A stretch of DNA of 48,786 bases from Bacteroidales bacterium (GCA_021740645.1 JAIOZL010000040.1:1-48786), one strand, 5' to 3'; counted from the stretch's first letter, positions 26,059 to 36,864 are shown. Numbers and translations: made by a program. The notes: generated from the sequence alone by a model not told the origin.

Positions 26059-27201
26059 ATGAGGAAAATTCGTAATTTAGTATCGTTTTCTGTATTAACT
26101 TTAGTTTTTACAAGCTTTATTTAAAATTCCTGTTCAAAGCAGGAAATAAATGAAAACATAGCTCGTGAGCTGCCAGTTTTGCAACTACAAACCAGTGAAG
26201 AAAGCCAGGTGATTTTTAACAAAATTATGGACTTTAAAAAGAAAATCGGTTATATCAGGGAAAACCCGCATTATAAGAGCGGGGAGACCATGACCGTAGA
26301 AGAAGCGAAATATTACCTGGATGCCGCTTTTAACCTCACCTACTCATTCCCAATGGAATCATTTGAGGATTTTAATACCCAAACTTTTACTGTTACCCTA
26401 CCTAAAACTGACGACCAGGTAAGCCTTGAGGATGTGAGTGCCGCTTATTATGATTTAAAAGCCCAAACCCTTGTGATATATAATGCTACCGAAGGAGAGG
26501 TGAAAGAACTTTATGTTTCTCACATGCAAATCCTGAACAATACTTCTGCTGAGGTAGTTTTTGAAACATCTGCCACCATTGGTTCAAGAGGCATTGAATT
26601 GCCACCCCCCATACCAACAGAATGGGGCCCCTTTGAAGAAGGGGACGATTGGATGTATGGAGAAAAACTTGGCGACTGTTATGGAAACTGGGAAGATGAT
26701 TACGACGCGGCCACCGAAATTTGCAGTGCAACCAATACCTACAGGTACAAATACATACAAGATGAAGGTCCGGGCTGGGTTGCTTTTTATACCGAACCAA
26801 GTGCTATCGGGATTGCAACAGTATTTGATGATGAAGTTCAGGCTGACCTATTGGCGAATCCCAATGATGATGAAACCGATAATTATGAAGACTATTATTT
26901 GCTTTACCAGGTAACCGACCCAACAAATAACCTGGATGTCCATACGTGCATAGAATGGGAAGAAATGAACTATTACTATCATGGAACACACAAGGTTATT
27001 TACCAGATCATACAGGAAAATTATAATGTTTACGGGGTTCATGCTTCACTTACTTTTTTAAATTGTGAAATGATAGAAGGGAAACATTATAACGGAACGG
27101 CCGAAGATCCAGATGAAGCCTACCACAGAGTTTTGGCTTTATACAAAACCAGGCATATTCTGGGTGGTAATTATGAGCCAACTTCTATTGGTGATGAATA
27201 A
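26059..27201 (+). pseudogene. Exported lipoprotein gene interrupted by an in-frame TAA in the signal peptide
   Basis: Reading from the ATG at 26059 gives MRKIRNLVSFSVLTLVF, then TSFI, a TAA stop at 26122-26124, and NSCSKQ. The frame then stays open for 359 further codons to 27201. The segment around the stop looks like a lipoprotein signal peptide with the acylated cysteine three residues after the stop. One change, TTA to TAA, would restore a lipobox reading LNSC. The body is about 355 residues, acidic and tyrosine-rich, with four cysteines between about residues 185 and 345 of the joined frame. I do not recognise its family. The next gene starts 10 bp after its stop. A call starting at the TTG at 26179 would miss the signal peptide. 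It could be a true mutation, a sequencing error or a suppressed stop. Confidence 0.7.
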
Positions 27202-27211
27202 TAAGGCTGCC

Positions 27212-28660
27212 ATGTACCGTTTTATGTTTCTTTGCGGAATACTCTTCACTAAAATACTTTGTAATGGTCAAGTGGAGTATGTAATCGATAGTGAGTATTC
27301 AGAACATTTACGAAATATTAAAATAGACCAAAATGGTGATTTTGTATCGTTGATTTTAAAAGATAGCCTCAATTACAATTATTCCGGAGGTATGATTAAA
27401 TTCAATGAGGAATTTGATTATGAGATTTTTGACTATAATATAGATACGGCGGATGTAATCTTTGAAGATTTTGTGGTTACCAGTGACAATAATTACCTGG
27501 TGATAGGAAGCATTGGAAAGGACAATGGGATATCCTATTATAATCATATCATTTATATTGTAGTGTTTGATGAAGACTTTAACCTGCTGACCGAGAACTT
27601 CTATGAACTTCCTGAATTGTATTACAATTGCCATAATAAAAAACTGTTTAAAACGAAAGATGGAAAGATATATGCCATGTTTGGCAAAGGCAGTCCCGGG
27701 GCGGTAATAAAAGGTTTTCTTAAAATAACGGAAAATGGGGAGGTAATCAATGACCAAATCCACATTGGAATGGGGGGAACTATTATGAACCCTTTTCCTT
27801 CACAAAATAGTGGATTTAACATCCTGAGGGGAGGAGAACCAGCATGGGCCCAGGGCGAAATTACCCATGTGGATACCAACCTGAACCTGACCACCACCAT
27901 TTTACCTTTTTATATTAACGGAATAATGTATCACATGGATTTAAGGGGCAGTTGCAAATGGTTAAACGACAGCACATACATTTTAATGTCGGAAGGGCCG
28001 TCAAGTAGCCCGGGGCAGGATTTGTATTTGTATAAAATGAACCAGTACCATGAATTTCTTACCGAACCTTTTATAATTGGTGCAAGTTACCAAAATAACC
28101 AGGCACTTACATTTCAGGGCATAGACTGGACAGATCCTAGCCATATTTACCTGGCAGCGTGGGACTGGCTAAATCAACCAAACCTTACTCCCTATTTTGT
28201 AGCAGTTATTAATGAAGACTTTGAAGTTTTGGGGACAAAAAGTTGCGGTGGCGATTTTAATACGGCAGTATCTGCATTAATGGCCACTGAAGATGGTGGT
28301 TGTGTTATGGTTGGCAGCCGAAAGGATAACCTGTCAGGAAATGAGGACGATTATGATGTATATGTTGCCTTTTTTTCACCCGATGACATCATCACATCAG
28401 CCGCTGAAACCCCTAACCCTTACGACAGCGACTACCTGGTTTTCCCCAATCCAGGAAAGGATCGTTTGGTCGTTCAAACCGCCCTAAAGGGAATAACCTT
28501 GTCATTTTACAACGAAACGGGCATGCTTATTTTTACCCACAAACTCAAGGATGAATTCCGTAATGAATTAAATACGGCAGGCATGGCGTATGGCATTTAT
28601 TTCCTGCACTTAACCGATTTAAAAGGAAATACCGAAATAAAAAAATGGATAAAACTATAA
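27212..28660 (+). CDS. T9SS-sorted secreted protein, beta-propeller-like
   Basis: From the ATG at 27212 (10 bp after the preceding stop) the protein has 482 residues. An earlier in-frame ATG exists inside the preceding gene but gives no better signal. The signal peptide is MYRFMFLCGILFTKILC, ending near NGQ. The body has repeating strands with acidic and asparagine-rich loops such as SDNNYLVIGSIGKDNG and TEDGGCVMVGSRKDN, resembling delta-60-type or other propeller repeats. The C-terminal 75 residues form a type A sorting domain: LVFPNPGKDRLVV, LSFYNETGMLIF, and GMAYGIYFLHLTDLKG before KKWIKL. It should be exported by T9SS and displayed at the surface. The ligand is unknown. It is the second gene in the run of five exported proteins. 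Confidence 0.82.
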   Translation: MYRFMFLCGILFTKILCNGQVEYVIDSEYSEHLRNIKIDQNGDFVSLILKDSLNYNYSGGMIKFNEEFDYEIFDYNIDTADVIFEDFVVTSDNNYLVIGSIGKDNGISYYNHIIYIVVFDEDFNLLTENFYELPELYYNCHNKKLFKTKDGKIYAMFGKGSPGAVIKGFLKITENGEVINDQIHIGMGGTIMNPFPSQNSGFNILRGGEPAWAQGEITHVDTNLNLTTTILPFYINGIMYHMDLRGSCKWLNDSTYILMSEGPSSSPGQDLYLYKMNQYHEFLTEPFIIGASYQNNQALTFQGIDWTDPSHIYLAAWDWLNQPNLTPYFVAVINEDFEVLGTKSCGGDFNTAVSALMATEDGGCVMVGSRKDNLSGNEDDYDVYVAFFSPDDIITSAAETPNPYDSDYLVFPNPGKDRLVVQTALKGITLSFYNETGMLIFTHKLKDEFRNELNTAGMAYGIYFLHLTDLKGNTEIKKWIKL

Positions 28661-28671
28661 ACCTGATTAAA

Positions 28672-30477
28672 ATGAAAAACACATTCCTATTTATAATGAT
28701 CGCGCTGGCCCCGGTAATACTATTCGGCCAGAGCGGAGAAACTCCCCCTTGTGTAAGTTGTATTGAAAATGAAGTAAACACAAAAGATGGTGCAAGTGCA
28801 CTAGGTACGCAAAATATTTCATCCAATGTAAATTCTTTTGCAACGGGATATCAATCTGAATCTTTGGGAGAATATGCTGTAGCCATGGGAAAAATGGCAG
28901 CCGCAAATGGAAACAAATCGTTCGCCCTGGGATTACATTCAGAGGCCAATGGAACAAGCTCCATGGCCCTTGGCCCTTATACTTTAACAATGGAGGATGC
29001 ACTTGTTTCGATAGCACTTGGGTCCAGGGTTACTGCCGTGGTTGAGCGTTCAATGGTATTAGGATTTGGAGTACCTACAAACCCTTTGGTAAATAACATT
29101 CCCTATTCTTTAATGGCAGCTTTTAATACTGATGTGCCTACTTTTTTCATTGGGCCTGGTACTGGACCTGGAACTATGGGGAAAATAGGTATTGGCACTA
29201 CAAATCCCACACAATTGCTGGAGGTTAATGGCAATATTAAAGTCAATGATTATTCTTTCCTGAATCATTTAACAGTTGAAAATGTAATCATAAATAGCAG
29301 CTTAAATATGAGCAGCCAGGCCATAACCAATATAAGTTTTTTAAAAGGTAATGGACAGCTTAAATTGCAAAGTATAATCGGGGGCGAAGCTGATGTTACC
29401 ATTAATACCGATGGTAAAGTAGGAATAGGAACTGAAGCCCCCAGCCATTTATTGGAGGTAGACGGAGACTTTTCTGTTCACGACAATGCTACTTTTCTTG
29501 ATAAGGTTGGGATAGGAACCTCATCAGCCCCCACAGAGAGGCTTGTCGTGAACGGGAATATCAAAACCTCCGGGATACAAATTGACAATGGTTTGCAGGG
29601 CGATGGAAAGTTATTGGTTTCCGATGCAAATGGTTTTGCTACTTGGACGGATCAATCATCCATCAATGACAATGATTGGACAACCGTACCAACAGGAATT
29701 TATACCAATGAAAGTGTTGGAATAGGGATCGAACCCGTGGATTATTTATTTGAGGTAAACGGCACTTCTAATTTCCAGGGAGAAATTTACCAAAACGGCC
29801 AGGAGCTTATTTCGAGTTTATGGCAGGGAGACACATATGGTATTTCTTCACCAGGTAGTAATGTCGGCATAGGCTGTGAAAGTTCAAATGCTGCAAAGTT
29901 ACTTGTAAATGATGCCACTGATTTGAACAATATAGTGGCACATTTTAAGGACAGTGAAGACAGGAGGTTGATTTTTGTCCCGAAACTTAGCAACAACGGT
30001 TATAACCCATTATCCCGACTTGGCGATGCCGGGATATTTTGGAGCGACAACGGAGCATCAGGTTCCGGGCAAAATGCCAGTGCAGGTTTAGTTATTGCAC
30101 CACATTTAAGCACAATTGGTTTTGCTGGTATTCGCATTAATAACGATGGCAAGGTTGGGATAAATACCTATAATCCCGACTCTGAACTTACCGTAGCAGG
30201 GATAGTCCATGCACAGGAAGTAAAAGTATCCGTTAATGCCGGGGCCGATTTTGTATTTAATGATAACTATGAACTGCCCAGCCTGGTTGATTTGGAAGAG
30301 TTTCTCCACAAAAATAAACACCTGCCCGGCATAGCCCCCGAAAAAGAGATGCTGGAAGAAGGGCTGGAACTTGGGGGCATGCAAATTAAACTGTTACAAA
30401 AGATTGAGGAGTTGACCTTGTATATTATAGAACAGGAGAAGAGGATTGATAAACTGGAGAAGGAACATTCTAAATAA
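28672..30477 (+). CDS. Secreted YadA-head-like / tail-fibre-like protein
   Basis: From the ATG at 28672 the protein has 601 residues; this start gives a signal peptide (MKNTFLFIMIALAPVIL, ending at FGQ). Residues about 40-140 carry short repeats of the type SFALGLHSEANGTSSMALG, as in the left-handed beta-roll head of YadA-like trimeric adhesins. After that come several tail-fibre-like repeats KIGIGTTNPTQLLEVNG, KVGIGTEAPSHLLEVDG and others. The C-terminus (about 550-601) reads LVDLEEFLHKNKHLPGI, then a heptad-patterned helix LLQKIEELTLYIIEQEKRI, likely a trimeric coiled coil. No YadA membrane anchor and no T9SS domain are seen. It would be a trimeric fibre outside the cell, with the attachment route unknown. 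Confidence 0.8.
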   Translation: MKNTFLFIMIALAPVILFGQSGETPPCVSCIENEVNTKDGASALGTQNISSNVNSFATGYQSESLGEYAVAMGKMAAANGNKSFALGLHSEANGTSSMALGPYTLTMEDALVSIALGSRVTAVVERSMVLGFGVPTNPLVNNIPYSLMAAFNTDVPTFFIGPGTGPGTMGKIGIGTTNPTQLLEVNGNIKVNDYSFLNHLTVENVIINSSLNMSSQAITNISFLKGNGQLKLQSIIGGEADVTINTDGKVGIGTEAPSHLLEVDGDFSVHDNATFLDKVGIGTSSAPTERLVVNGNIKTSGIQIDNGLQGDGKLLVSDANGFATWTDQSSINDNDWTTVPTGIYTNESVGIGIEPVDYLFEVNGTSNFQGEIYQNGQELISSLWQGDTYGISSPGSNVGIGCESSNAAKLLVNDATDLNNIVAHFKDSEDRRLIFVPKLSNNGYNPLSRLGDAGIFWSDNGASGSGQNASAGLVIAPHLSTIGFAGIRINNDGKVGINTYNPDSELTVAGIVHAQEVKVSVNAGADFVFNDNYELPSLVDLEEFLHKNKHLPGIAPEKEMLEEGLELGGMQIKLLQKIEELTLYIIEQEKRIDKLEKEHSK

Positions 30478-30485
30478 ATAGTATT

Positions 30486-31301
30486 ATGAAAAAAAAATGT
30501 TTATTAATAGATAAAATATCTTTAATCTTGCTATTCCTATTTATAGCCTCTTCAAATATATCAATAGGTCAGGATACGACCAGTTATCCAAAGGTCAATA
30601 ATAAGATCAAACGTCTTGATACAATTCTCAATATCTCAAATAAGAAAGTATTTAGTTACTACTTACAGTTTGAAAATAGGATTCAAGTGCTTAGCCAAAA
30701 TCAAATGTGTGATATCTCAGAAAATGGCAATTTATCAGCAATTAGAAGTCTATTTATTGATGGAGATACAACATCTAAGGTTGAAATTTATAATAATTTA
30801 GGAGAGATAGTAAGTGTTTTTAATTGCCCCAAAAACACTCCTCCCGGAGTTCTTGTTTCGAATAATAGTTCTTTCATATTATACGGACCAACGCAAATTC
30901 AATATGATGGAAATGATTGGGTGCCTAATATATTTCATGTTTTTAATAACAAGGGAGAAGAATTAATAGAGAAAAAAATAGGTCCGACATTTTCATACAA
31001 TTTCTCTGAATCAGGAAATGTATTTTGTTTATTGCACTGTGAAACTGGTAAGACAATATCTAGCTTAACCCTATTGATCATAGATAATTTGAATGGAATT
31101 CCAAAAATTAACTCCTTTTCAATAGATCAGTGTGAAGCATGGCCTCCCTTATTCTCTATACCATTGATAATCTATGAGAACAAGAATCAAATAAGCATTA
31201 AGACATACAATATTTTCTCACCAAATTCTATCAACAGCACTAAAACTACTCTTATTTATAATTATGAAGGCGTATTAATCAAAGAAATTAAAGGTTGGTA
31301 A
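30486..31301 (+). CDS. Exported protein of unknown function
   Basis: I do not recognise a family for this 271-residue protein. Residues 11-29 form a signal peptide (ISLILLFLFIASSNISIG). The rest is beta-rich, with repeated strand and turn segments such as GNLSAIRSLFIDGD and NNLGEIVSVFNC, weakly suggesting a propeller. Two cysteine pairs are visible. Base composition is more AT-rich than in the flanking metabolic genes, a feature shared with the next gene. It lies 8 bp after the YadA-head-like gene and 1 bp before the next one, so it is clearly in the same operon. Confidence 0.65.
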   Translation: MKKKCLLIDKISLILLFLFIASSNISIGQDTTSYPKVNNKIKRLDTILNISNKKVFSYYLQFENRIQVLSQNQMCDISENGNLSAIRSLFIDGDTTSKVEIYNNLGEIVSVFNCPKNTPPGVLVSNNSSFILYGPTQIQYDGNDWVPNIFHVFNNKGEELIEKKIGPTFSYNFSESGNVFCLLHCETGKTISSLTLLIIDNLNGIPKINSFSIDQCEAWPPLFSIPLIIYENKNQISIKTYNIFSPNSINSTKTTLIYNYEGVLIKEIKGW

Positions 31302-31302
31302 A

Positions 31303-34300
31303 ATGAAAACAATTATATATACACTAATAATATTTAATTTGTTAATTGTTAACAAATTATTTTCTCAAAGCTTGTGGCCAACAAATTCTCAAGTAGTCTC
31401 AAATTCTTATGGCTCTTGTCAATCCCAAGATTTTCATACTGCAATTGATATCCCAGCTGATGATGATTACGCGGTTGTAAAACCAGTAAAAGAAGGTGAA
31501 GTAGTTGCTGTATTTGTCAAAAATGCCTATGCCGAAAGCTTTACCATATATATTCAAACCACTGGAATACCAGATGAAATTATAGGATACCACCATATAA
31601 ATGAAGACCCAAGCCAGTTTCCAATATGGAATTATTCAACAAATTTACCTGCTTGCATTGGTGAAGATGTATTCCCATCAACAACAATCCTAGGATTTGT
31701 TCATCCTGTAGCAGCCTACGTAAATCCGGTTTCACATACACATTTACATTTTAGTATTCAAACAATTCCACCAAATGGAATTAATCAAAATTCTCAATCA
31801 TGCCTAAACCCACTTAATCAACTTCTTGGAAGTGTTGATCCGGGAGGGAACATTCCTTCTATTGGGCCAGCTTATATTAAAAGAAGCTCTTCATCGGGTT
31901 TTGTTTATTCTCATTATTCGGATGTATTTAATAATATAAAAATTTCGAGGGAAATTACTGATCACCTTGGAGGCTCCTACATATGTGAATTAGCTGAAAA
32001 TTGGCCTTGTCCTGATAATTCTGATCCTATTGTTGATACAGATATTTGGCCCACTACTCCATATTATAATGGGAGGTTCAATGGAAAGAATTCTGCTCCT
32101 TATAAAATTGAATTTTGTATTACGAATGAAATTAACGATATTGTTTACCCTGTAAATAATTCTGGCGTCCCAGATAAAGGAAAAATCGAATTTTACGGCA
32201 ATCCAATACCTGATGATCAAATGGGGCTAATTTACAATTTTGAAAAAGGTTCATACCTTAATGGTAGACCTGGACACAAAATGTTTTATTGCTATTGGTT
32301 AACTAATCTACTACCATCTGGTAACTTTGAAGACAGATATTGGAACACCAAACTAAAAGACGGTGTAGCCTGGGATGGCGTAGACGCCGCCCACCCGGAG
32401 GAATGCCAATTCCCCGATGGGAAATATACCCTAAAGGTTGAGGCCTCGGATTTAGGGAATAATGTTGCAACTAGTGAAGATGAAATCATAGTGAATAATT
32501 TTCGGCCATTTATAAAAAATGTGAGTATAATTCAGGACTGGTCTGAAATCGAAAATAATTTCTTTCCATTAATTTATAATGTTGGCTGGCAATGGAACGG
32601 TTCAACTTATAATGAAATTATTACAACAAAAGAACAGGCATTGTTTTCGGGAGATATGTATATTACTATAGCAGCCAGCGAACCAATGCAATTTTTAAAC
32701 CTGGCTATTCCAAGCCTCAATTTTAATGTACAAGGTACTTCAACTGATCATATAAATTGGGAGTTTATAGTAGAAAACCCAGTTTCCTACGGTGTTCAGT
32801 ATTTTACGATAACGGGTGAAGATTATGCCGGGACAGAACTTGAAAAATTAACAATTAATGATACTGAATTTGATGTTGCCTCAAGGAATGCATCAGGTAA
32901 TTGGTCAAATTCAAATGCCGGCGCTGATACTCATCATGGCGTGGAAATATCCACACATATTTTTGCCTATGAAGCCTCTGAAACAGATATTTTTCCCGGG
33001 GAAGAGGTTTTTTTTACCAATTTATCATCAGGATATGATGAGACCTACAACTGGGAATGGAAGTGGTATTATGAAACAGAAGACGATTATATTCAAATAC
33101 AAGATTATTCTATGCACCCACCACCAATAACTTATCCGGAAAACACTTTACCCGGTGTCTGGCAAATTTGGATAAGGATTTCAAAAACAATTGGCGGTAT
33201 CGACCATATTTTTTACAAGACACCCGGATGGATCGATTATATTACTGTTCATGATCCGGCTACTTTCCTTGAAACAGATTTTAATGCAGAAATTGATGGG
33301 GGTGAAAATGGACACTTATTTGGCAATTCTCCATTAACAATTAATTTTACTGACATTTCAACTGGTAGCCCGACTTCATGGGATTGGGATTTTGGGGAGA
33401 ACTTTGCTACCAGTACCCTTCAAAACCCATCCTATACATATGAAAATAATGGTCCAGGTCCCGTTCAATATTCCATAACATTAAATTCTACAAACGCTGC
33501 GGGAAATACAGATATAAAAATTAAAGAAAATTATATTACTGTTTATCCTGTAGGAGTACCACTTGACCCAATTGCTAATTTTAACTATACACAATCATCC
33601 CTTTATAATCCCTGCCAGTTTACTACTATTAATGCCTCTACCGGCAACATTGATACTTATGAATGGATCGTAGATGGAGTATCGTATGATACTGAAAACA
33701 TTAGTCTATCTTTAACAGAAACAACCTATGTAACATTAACAGTAACTCAAGGAACTAATACCAGTACTATATCAAAAACAATTCTGGTTTATCAGAATAT
33801 GGGTACAGGTGTAGTAGTTGACTTTTCATATGACCCGGATCCTATTACATTGTATGAATTTATAAATTTTGATAGTCATATCTCAAATTTTTACTACTCC
33901 TATTTCACCGATTGGATTTTTGAAGAGCCTAATACTGGTTATACCTGGGGATCATCTTCACCTGTGCCCACAGAAATTTTTACAACTGACGGTATTTATA
34001 AAGTCACACTTGAGGTAAAGGATATTCAGGGAAACTTGATTGGTGTCTGCCAAAAGGATGTTGATGTTGGCACTCCAGCTGTTTATGAACCTTTGTTTAA
34101 TGAGCGTGAACCTAGTGGAGGAGGCTCCTGGCATTACTATTTGAAATATGGGTTTTCGGTTGCTAGTAATGATGATTATGCAGTGGTTGGGGCACCAACA
34201 TATGGAACTGTTGGCCTGAATAATACGTGGTAAACTGGATGGGTATTCATTTACAAATATGATCCAATTAATGAAACCTGGAGTCTTAATCAGGATGGTT

Positions 34301-35820
34301 TTCATGCAGATGACAGTGAAGAACACGATTATTTTGGATATGATGTTGATATTTCAGGTGACTTTATGGTAATCGGTGCCCCATTTCATAATTATTTGGA
34401 AGATCCTACCGGATGTGCTTATGTTTATAAAAATAACTCAGGAACCTGGGTGCAACACCAAAAACTTGTACCCAGTGATGCAACTTTAAATGATTATATA
34501 GGAGCAGCAGTTGCGATAGATGGTAACTATTTGGTTATTGGGTGCAATAACAACGGAAGTAAAGATAGTTTGGAACAATTATTTTATAATCCTTCAGGTA
34601 CAAAAGGAACAGGTAAGGCTTATATCTATAAACTTGAAGGGAATACATGGGAGGAAAAGGATAAAATTTTTAGCAGCACCGGCTTTAATGGCGATGGATT
34701 TGGATATTGTCTGGATATATCAGGTAATCGGATTGCAGTTGGGGGTGAGGTAAGTGAAGATGATAAGGTCTATATATTTGAAAAGGGGGTCGGGGAGGAT
34801 TGGTACGAAACATATCAAATTAATATAGGTTATGCTGATAGGAGGTCAGTATCCATTTCAGGAGAATTTTTGCTTGTAGGAAGACCAATGCAATATAATA
34901 CCCCCTGGCCGGGATATGCAGATATGTATGAGTATAATGGGCTAGATTGGATTCATAGTGGAGCTTTGGATCATAATGTATGCGACGAGGGGTGGTTTGG
35001 TTATAGTGTTTCTGTTCAAGGGAATCAAGCTATAGTAGGTGCTCCAAATGATGATGACAATGGAGAAAATTCCGGTTCCATATTTTCTTATCTAAGGGAT
35101 GAAAGTGGAAATTGGAATTTTGTAAACAAAATTACACCCTCTAATGGCAATGATGAATACTGTTATGGATTTTCATGTGAACTTGGCAATTATCATGCTA
35201 TTGTTGGACAGCCCCAACAAGTAACAGATTATGAAGGCTCTGCATATTTATATCCAAATTTTATTATCCCATGCGAAAGGAATATTCATGAGGTTGCCTT
35301 CACCCCTGATCCCGGTGAATATCCTGAAATAACTGCCGGCACTATTACATTAGGAGGAGACCCTCCTAATCAGGTGGTGTTTCAAAACCAGGTGATACAA
35401 AAATATATTGGGGGTGATATTAGGTTATTGCCTGGATTTCATGCCCAATATGGGAGTGACTTTATAGCTACCGGGATTAATTGCTCATCAACAAGTTCAA
35501 AAACTGATGATCATAGTAATCATGAACTTAAATATTTTGATTTTGAAATTGAGGCAACTAACAGTTTTGATAACAATGGAAACCAAGCTGCGACTATTTC
35601 TGTATTCCCTATTCCAACTCAAGATATATTATACATTAAATCGGTTAATTATCCAATAACAAAATTGGAATTAATCGACTTACATGGTAGGGTGATTAAG
35701 GTAGGTGACAATTTACAATCAAATAATGAAAAACTATTCTTAGGTGGTATTAACAATGGCATCTATTTCTTAAAAGTCAAGACAAGTATGAAGGAAGAAT
35801 TATTCAAGATCATTCATTAA
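31303..35820 (+). pseudogene. M23-like / PKD / FG-GAP / T9SS protein interrupted by an in-frame TAA
   Basis: Two open stretches, 31303-34233 and 34234-35820, share one frame and are split by a single TAA at 34231-34233. Joined, they encode about 1505 residues. The N-terminus has a signal peptide (MKTIIYTLIIFNLLIV), then an M23/LytM-like peptidase region with HTAID (His45, Asp49) and HLH (147-149) as metal ligands. Three PKD-like domains follow at about residues 655-925, one with TSWDWDFGENF. Then come seven FG-GAP repeats, enough for one seven-bladed propeller: blade one is before the stop and blades two to seven follow it. A LLPGFHAQYGS segment and a type A sorting domain close the protein. 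As written, the first part lacks the sorting domain and the second lacks a signal peptide. Confidence 0.8.
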
Positions 35821-35839
35821 ATATAATAAATGTTGGAAT

Positions 35840-35872
35840 AAAAAACCCGGCATCTAGGATACCGGGTTTTTT
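35840..35872. terminator. Bidirectional terminator closing the exported-protein operon
   Basis: AAAAAACCCGG (35840-35850) and CCGGGTTTTTT (35862-35872) form a perfect 11-bp stem with an 11-nt loop between two convergent genes. The A and T runs suit both strands. Confidence 0.9.
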
Positions 35873-35888
35873 ACTTTATCAAAATATT

Positions 35889-36818
35889 TTATTTCAACTC
35901 AAAAGTAGTGCTTCCAATCTCATAACCTTCGGTATACACTGATACTTTATAGGTTCCGGTCATGGCCGGGTCTTTTTTCGATTTTTTGCCCCAGTGCATG
36001 CACACGAACAGATCTTTGTTTTGGTAATCCACATCTTTTTTATCCGAGTATTCTATTTGGTTACCCTGGTATTCAAAGGTGTAGGTTTCGCCAATTTTTT
36101 GTGTCACCACAACATTATCCGGACGAAGTATCCGCAGATAAACTGTTTTTAATCCGGGTTCTATCAGCACATTTTCACTAAGGGTAAAACAAACCTTTAC
36201 CCGTTCCACTTTACTGGCTTTGTCCGTTTCCCGCTCCCGTCCACTTCCGGTAAAACGAACTGTGGTCGCCTTTACATTATAGGCTTTGAGTACAGTGGCA
36301 ACGTTTACCTTTTCGATAAGGTCTTCTTTTTCTTTGGTCAGTTCGCGCGAGCGGTCCTGCTCACGGGTATACTGCTGCCTGATCTTTTCATTTTCCTCTT
36401 TCAGGTCGCGGTTTACGGTAAATAATGAATCCATTTGATGCACATAACCCTGGGTAATATTGCGTAATAAGCCTAACTTCTTATTTACTTTGTAGTAATC
36501 CCATTTATAATTTAATAACTGTTTTATCTCATTGGCATTAGCCTGAATTATACTGTCTTTGATCATCAAAGAATCAGCAAGGGTGCCATAGGCCATTTTT
36601 ATACTATCATGCGAAGCCATTAAATTGTCGAGCTCATATTGGAGCATGGTACGCTGGGCGTCCTTTTCTTTAACAAGACTATCATAATTGTTTTTCATTG
36701 TGAAAAACCAGATGATTAATCCGATTACTACAAGGATTAGAAAAATTGCCAGATAAAGCCAGGTTTTGGAATCTTTTCTATTTCCACCTGAGTCCGGTTT
36801 TGCTGGTGACTGTGCCAT
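35889..36818 (-). CDS. Membrane-anchored coiled-coil protein of unknown function
   Basis: The 309-residue protein has a short cytosolic N-terminus, one membrane helix at about residues 20-41 (TWLYLAIFLILVVIGLII), and a coiled coil covering about 45-175 with many K, E and D residues. A beta-rich C-terminal domain of about 125 residues contains KVCFTLSENVLIEPG, VYLRILRPDNVV and GTYKVSVYTEG. The layout suggests a bitopic inner-membrane protein with a long rod and a small periplasmic head. Similar proteins occur in many Bacteroidota, but I know of no assigned function. TACGTTTG on the minus strand at 36864-36857 fits a -7 element. It is monocistronic, between a shared terminator and a divergent peptidase gene. 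Confidence 0.75.
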   Translation of the reverse strand: MAQSPAKPDSGGNRKDSKTWLYLAIFLILVVIGLIIWFFTMKNNYDSLVKEKDAQRTMLQYELDNLMASHDSIKMAYGTLADSLMIKDSIIQANANEIKQLLNYKWDYYKVNKKLGLLRNITQGYVHQMDSLFTVNRDLKEENEKIRQQYTREQDRSRELTKEKEDLIEKVNVATVLKAYNVKATTVRFTGSGRERETDKASKVERVKVCFTLSENVLIEPGLKTVYLRILRPDNVVVTQKIGETYTFEYQGNQIEYSDKKDVDYQNKDLFVCMHWGKKSKKDPAMTGTYKVSVYTEGYEIGSTTFELK

Positions 36819-36856
36819 TTGTTTTGAAAATTAGTCCTTTAATAAAAAATAGTTTG

Positions 36857-36864
36857 CAAACGTA
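36857..36864 (-). promoter_or_regulatory. -7 promoter element of the coiled-coil protein gene
   Basis: TACGTTTG on the minus strand is an exact TAnnTTTG, 38 bp ahead of the ATG at 36818. Confidence 0.4.

Noticed and set aside
26059..35820. Alternative genetic code with TAA read as an amino acid
   Set aside because: Many genes here end in TAA at the expected family length (for example pgi), and only two internal TAA codons were found. Local mutation, error or readthrough is simpler.
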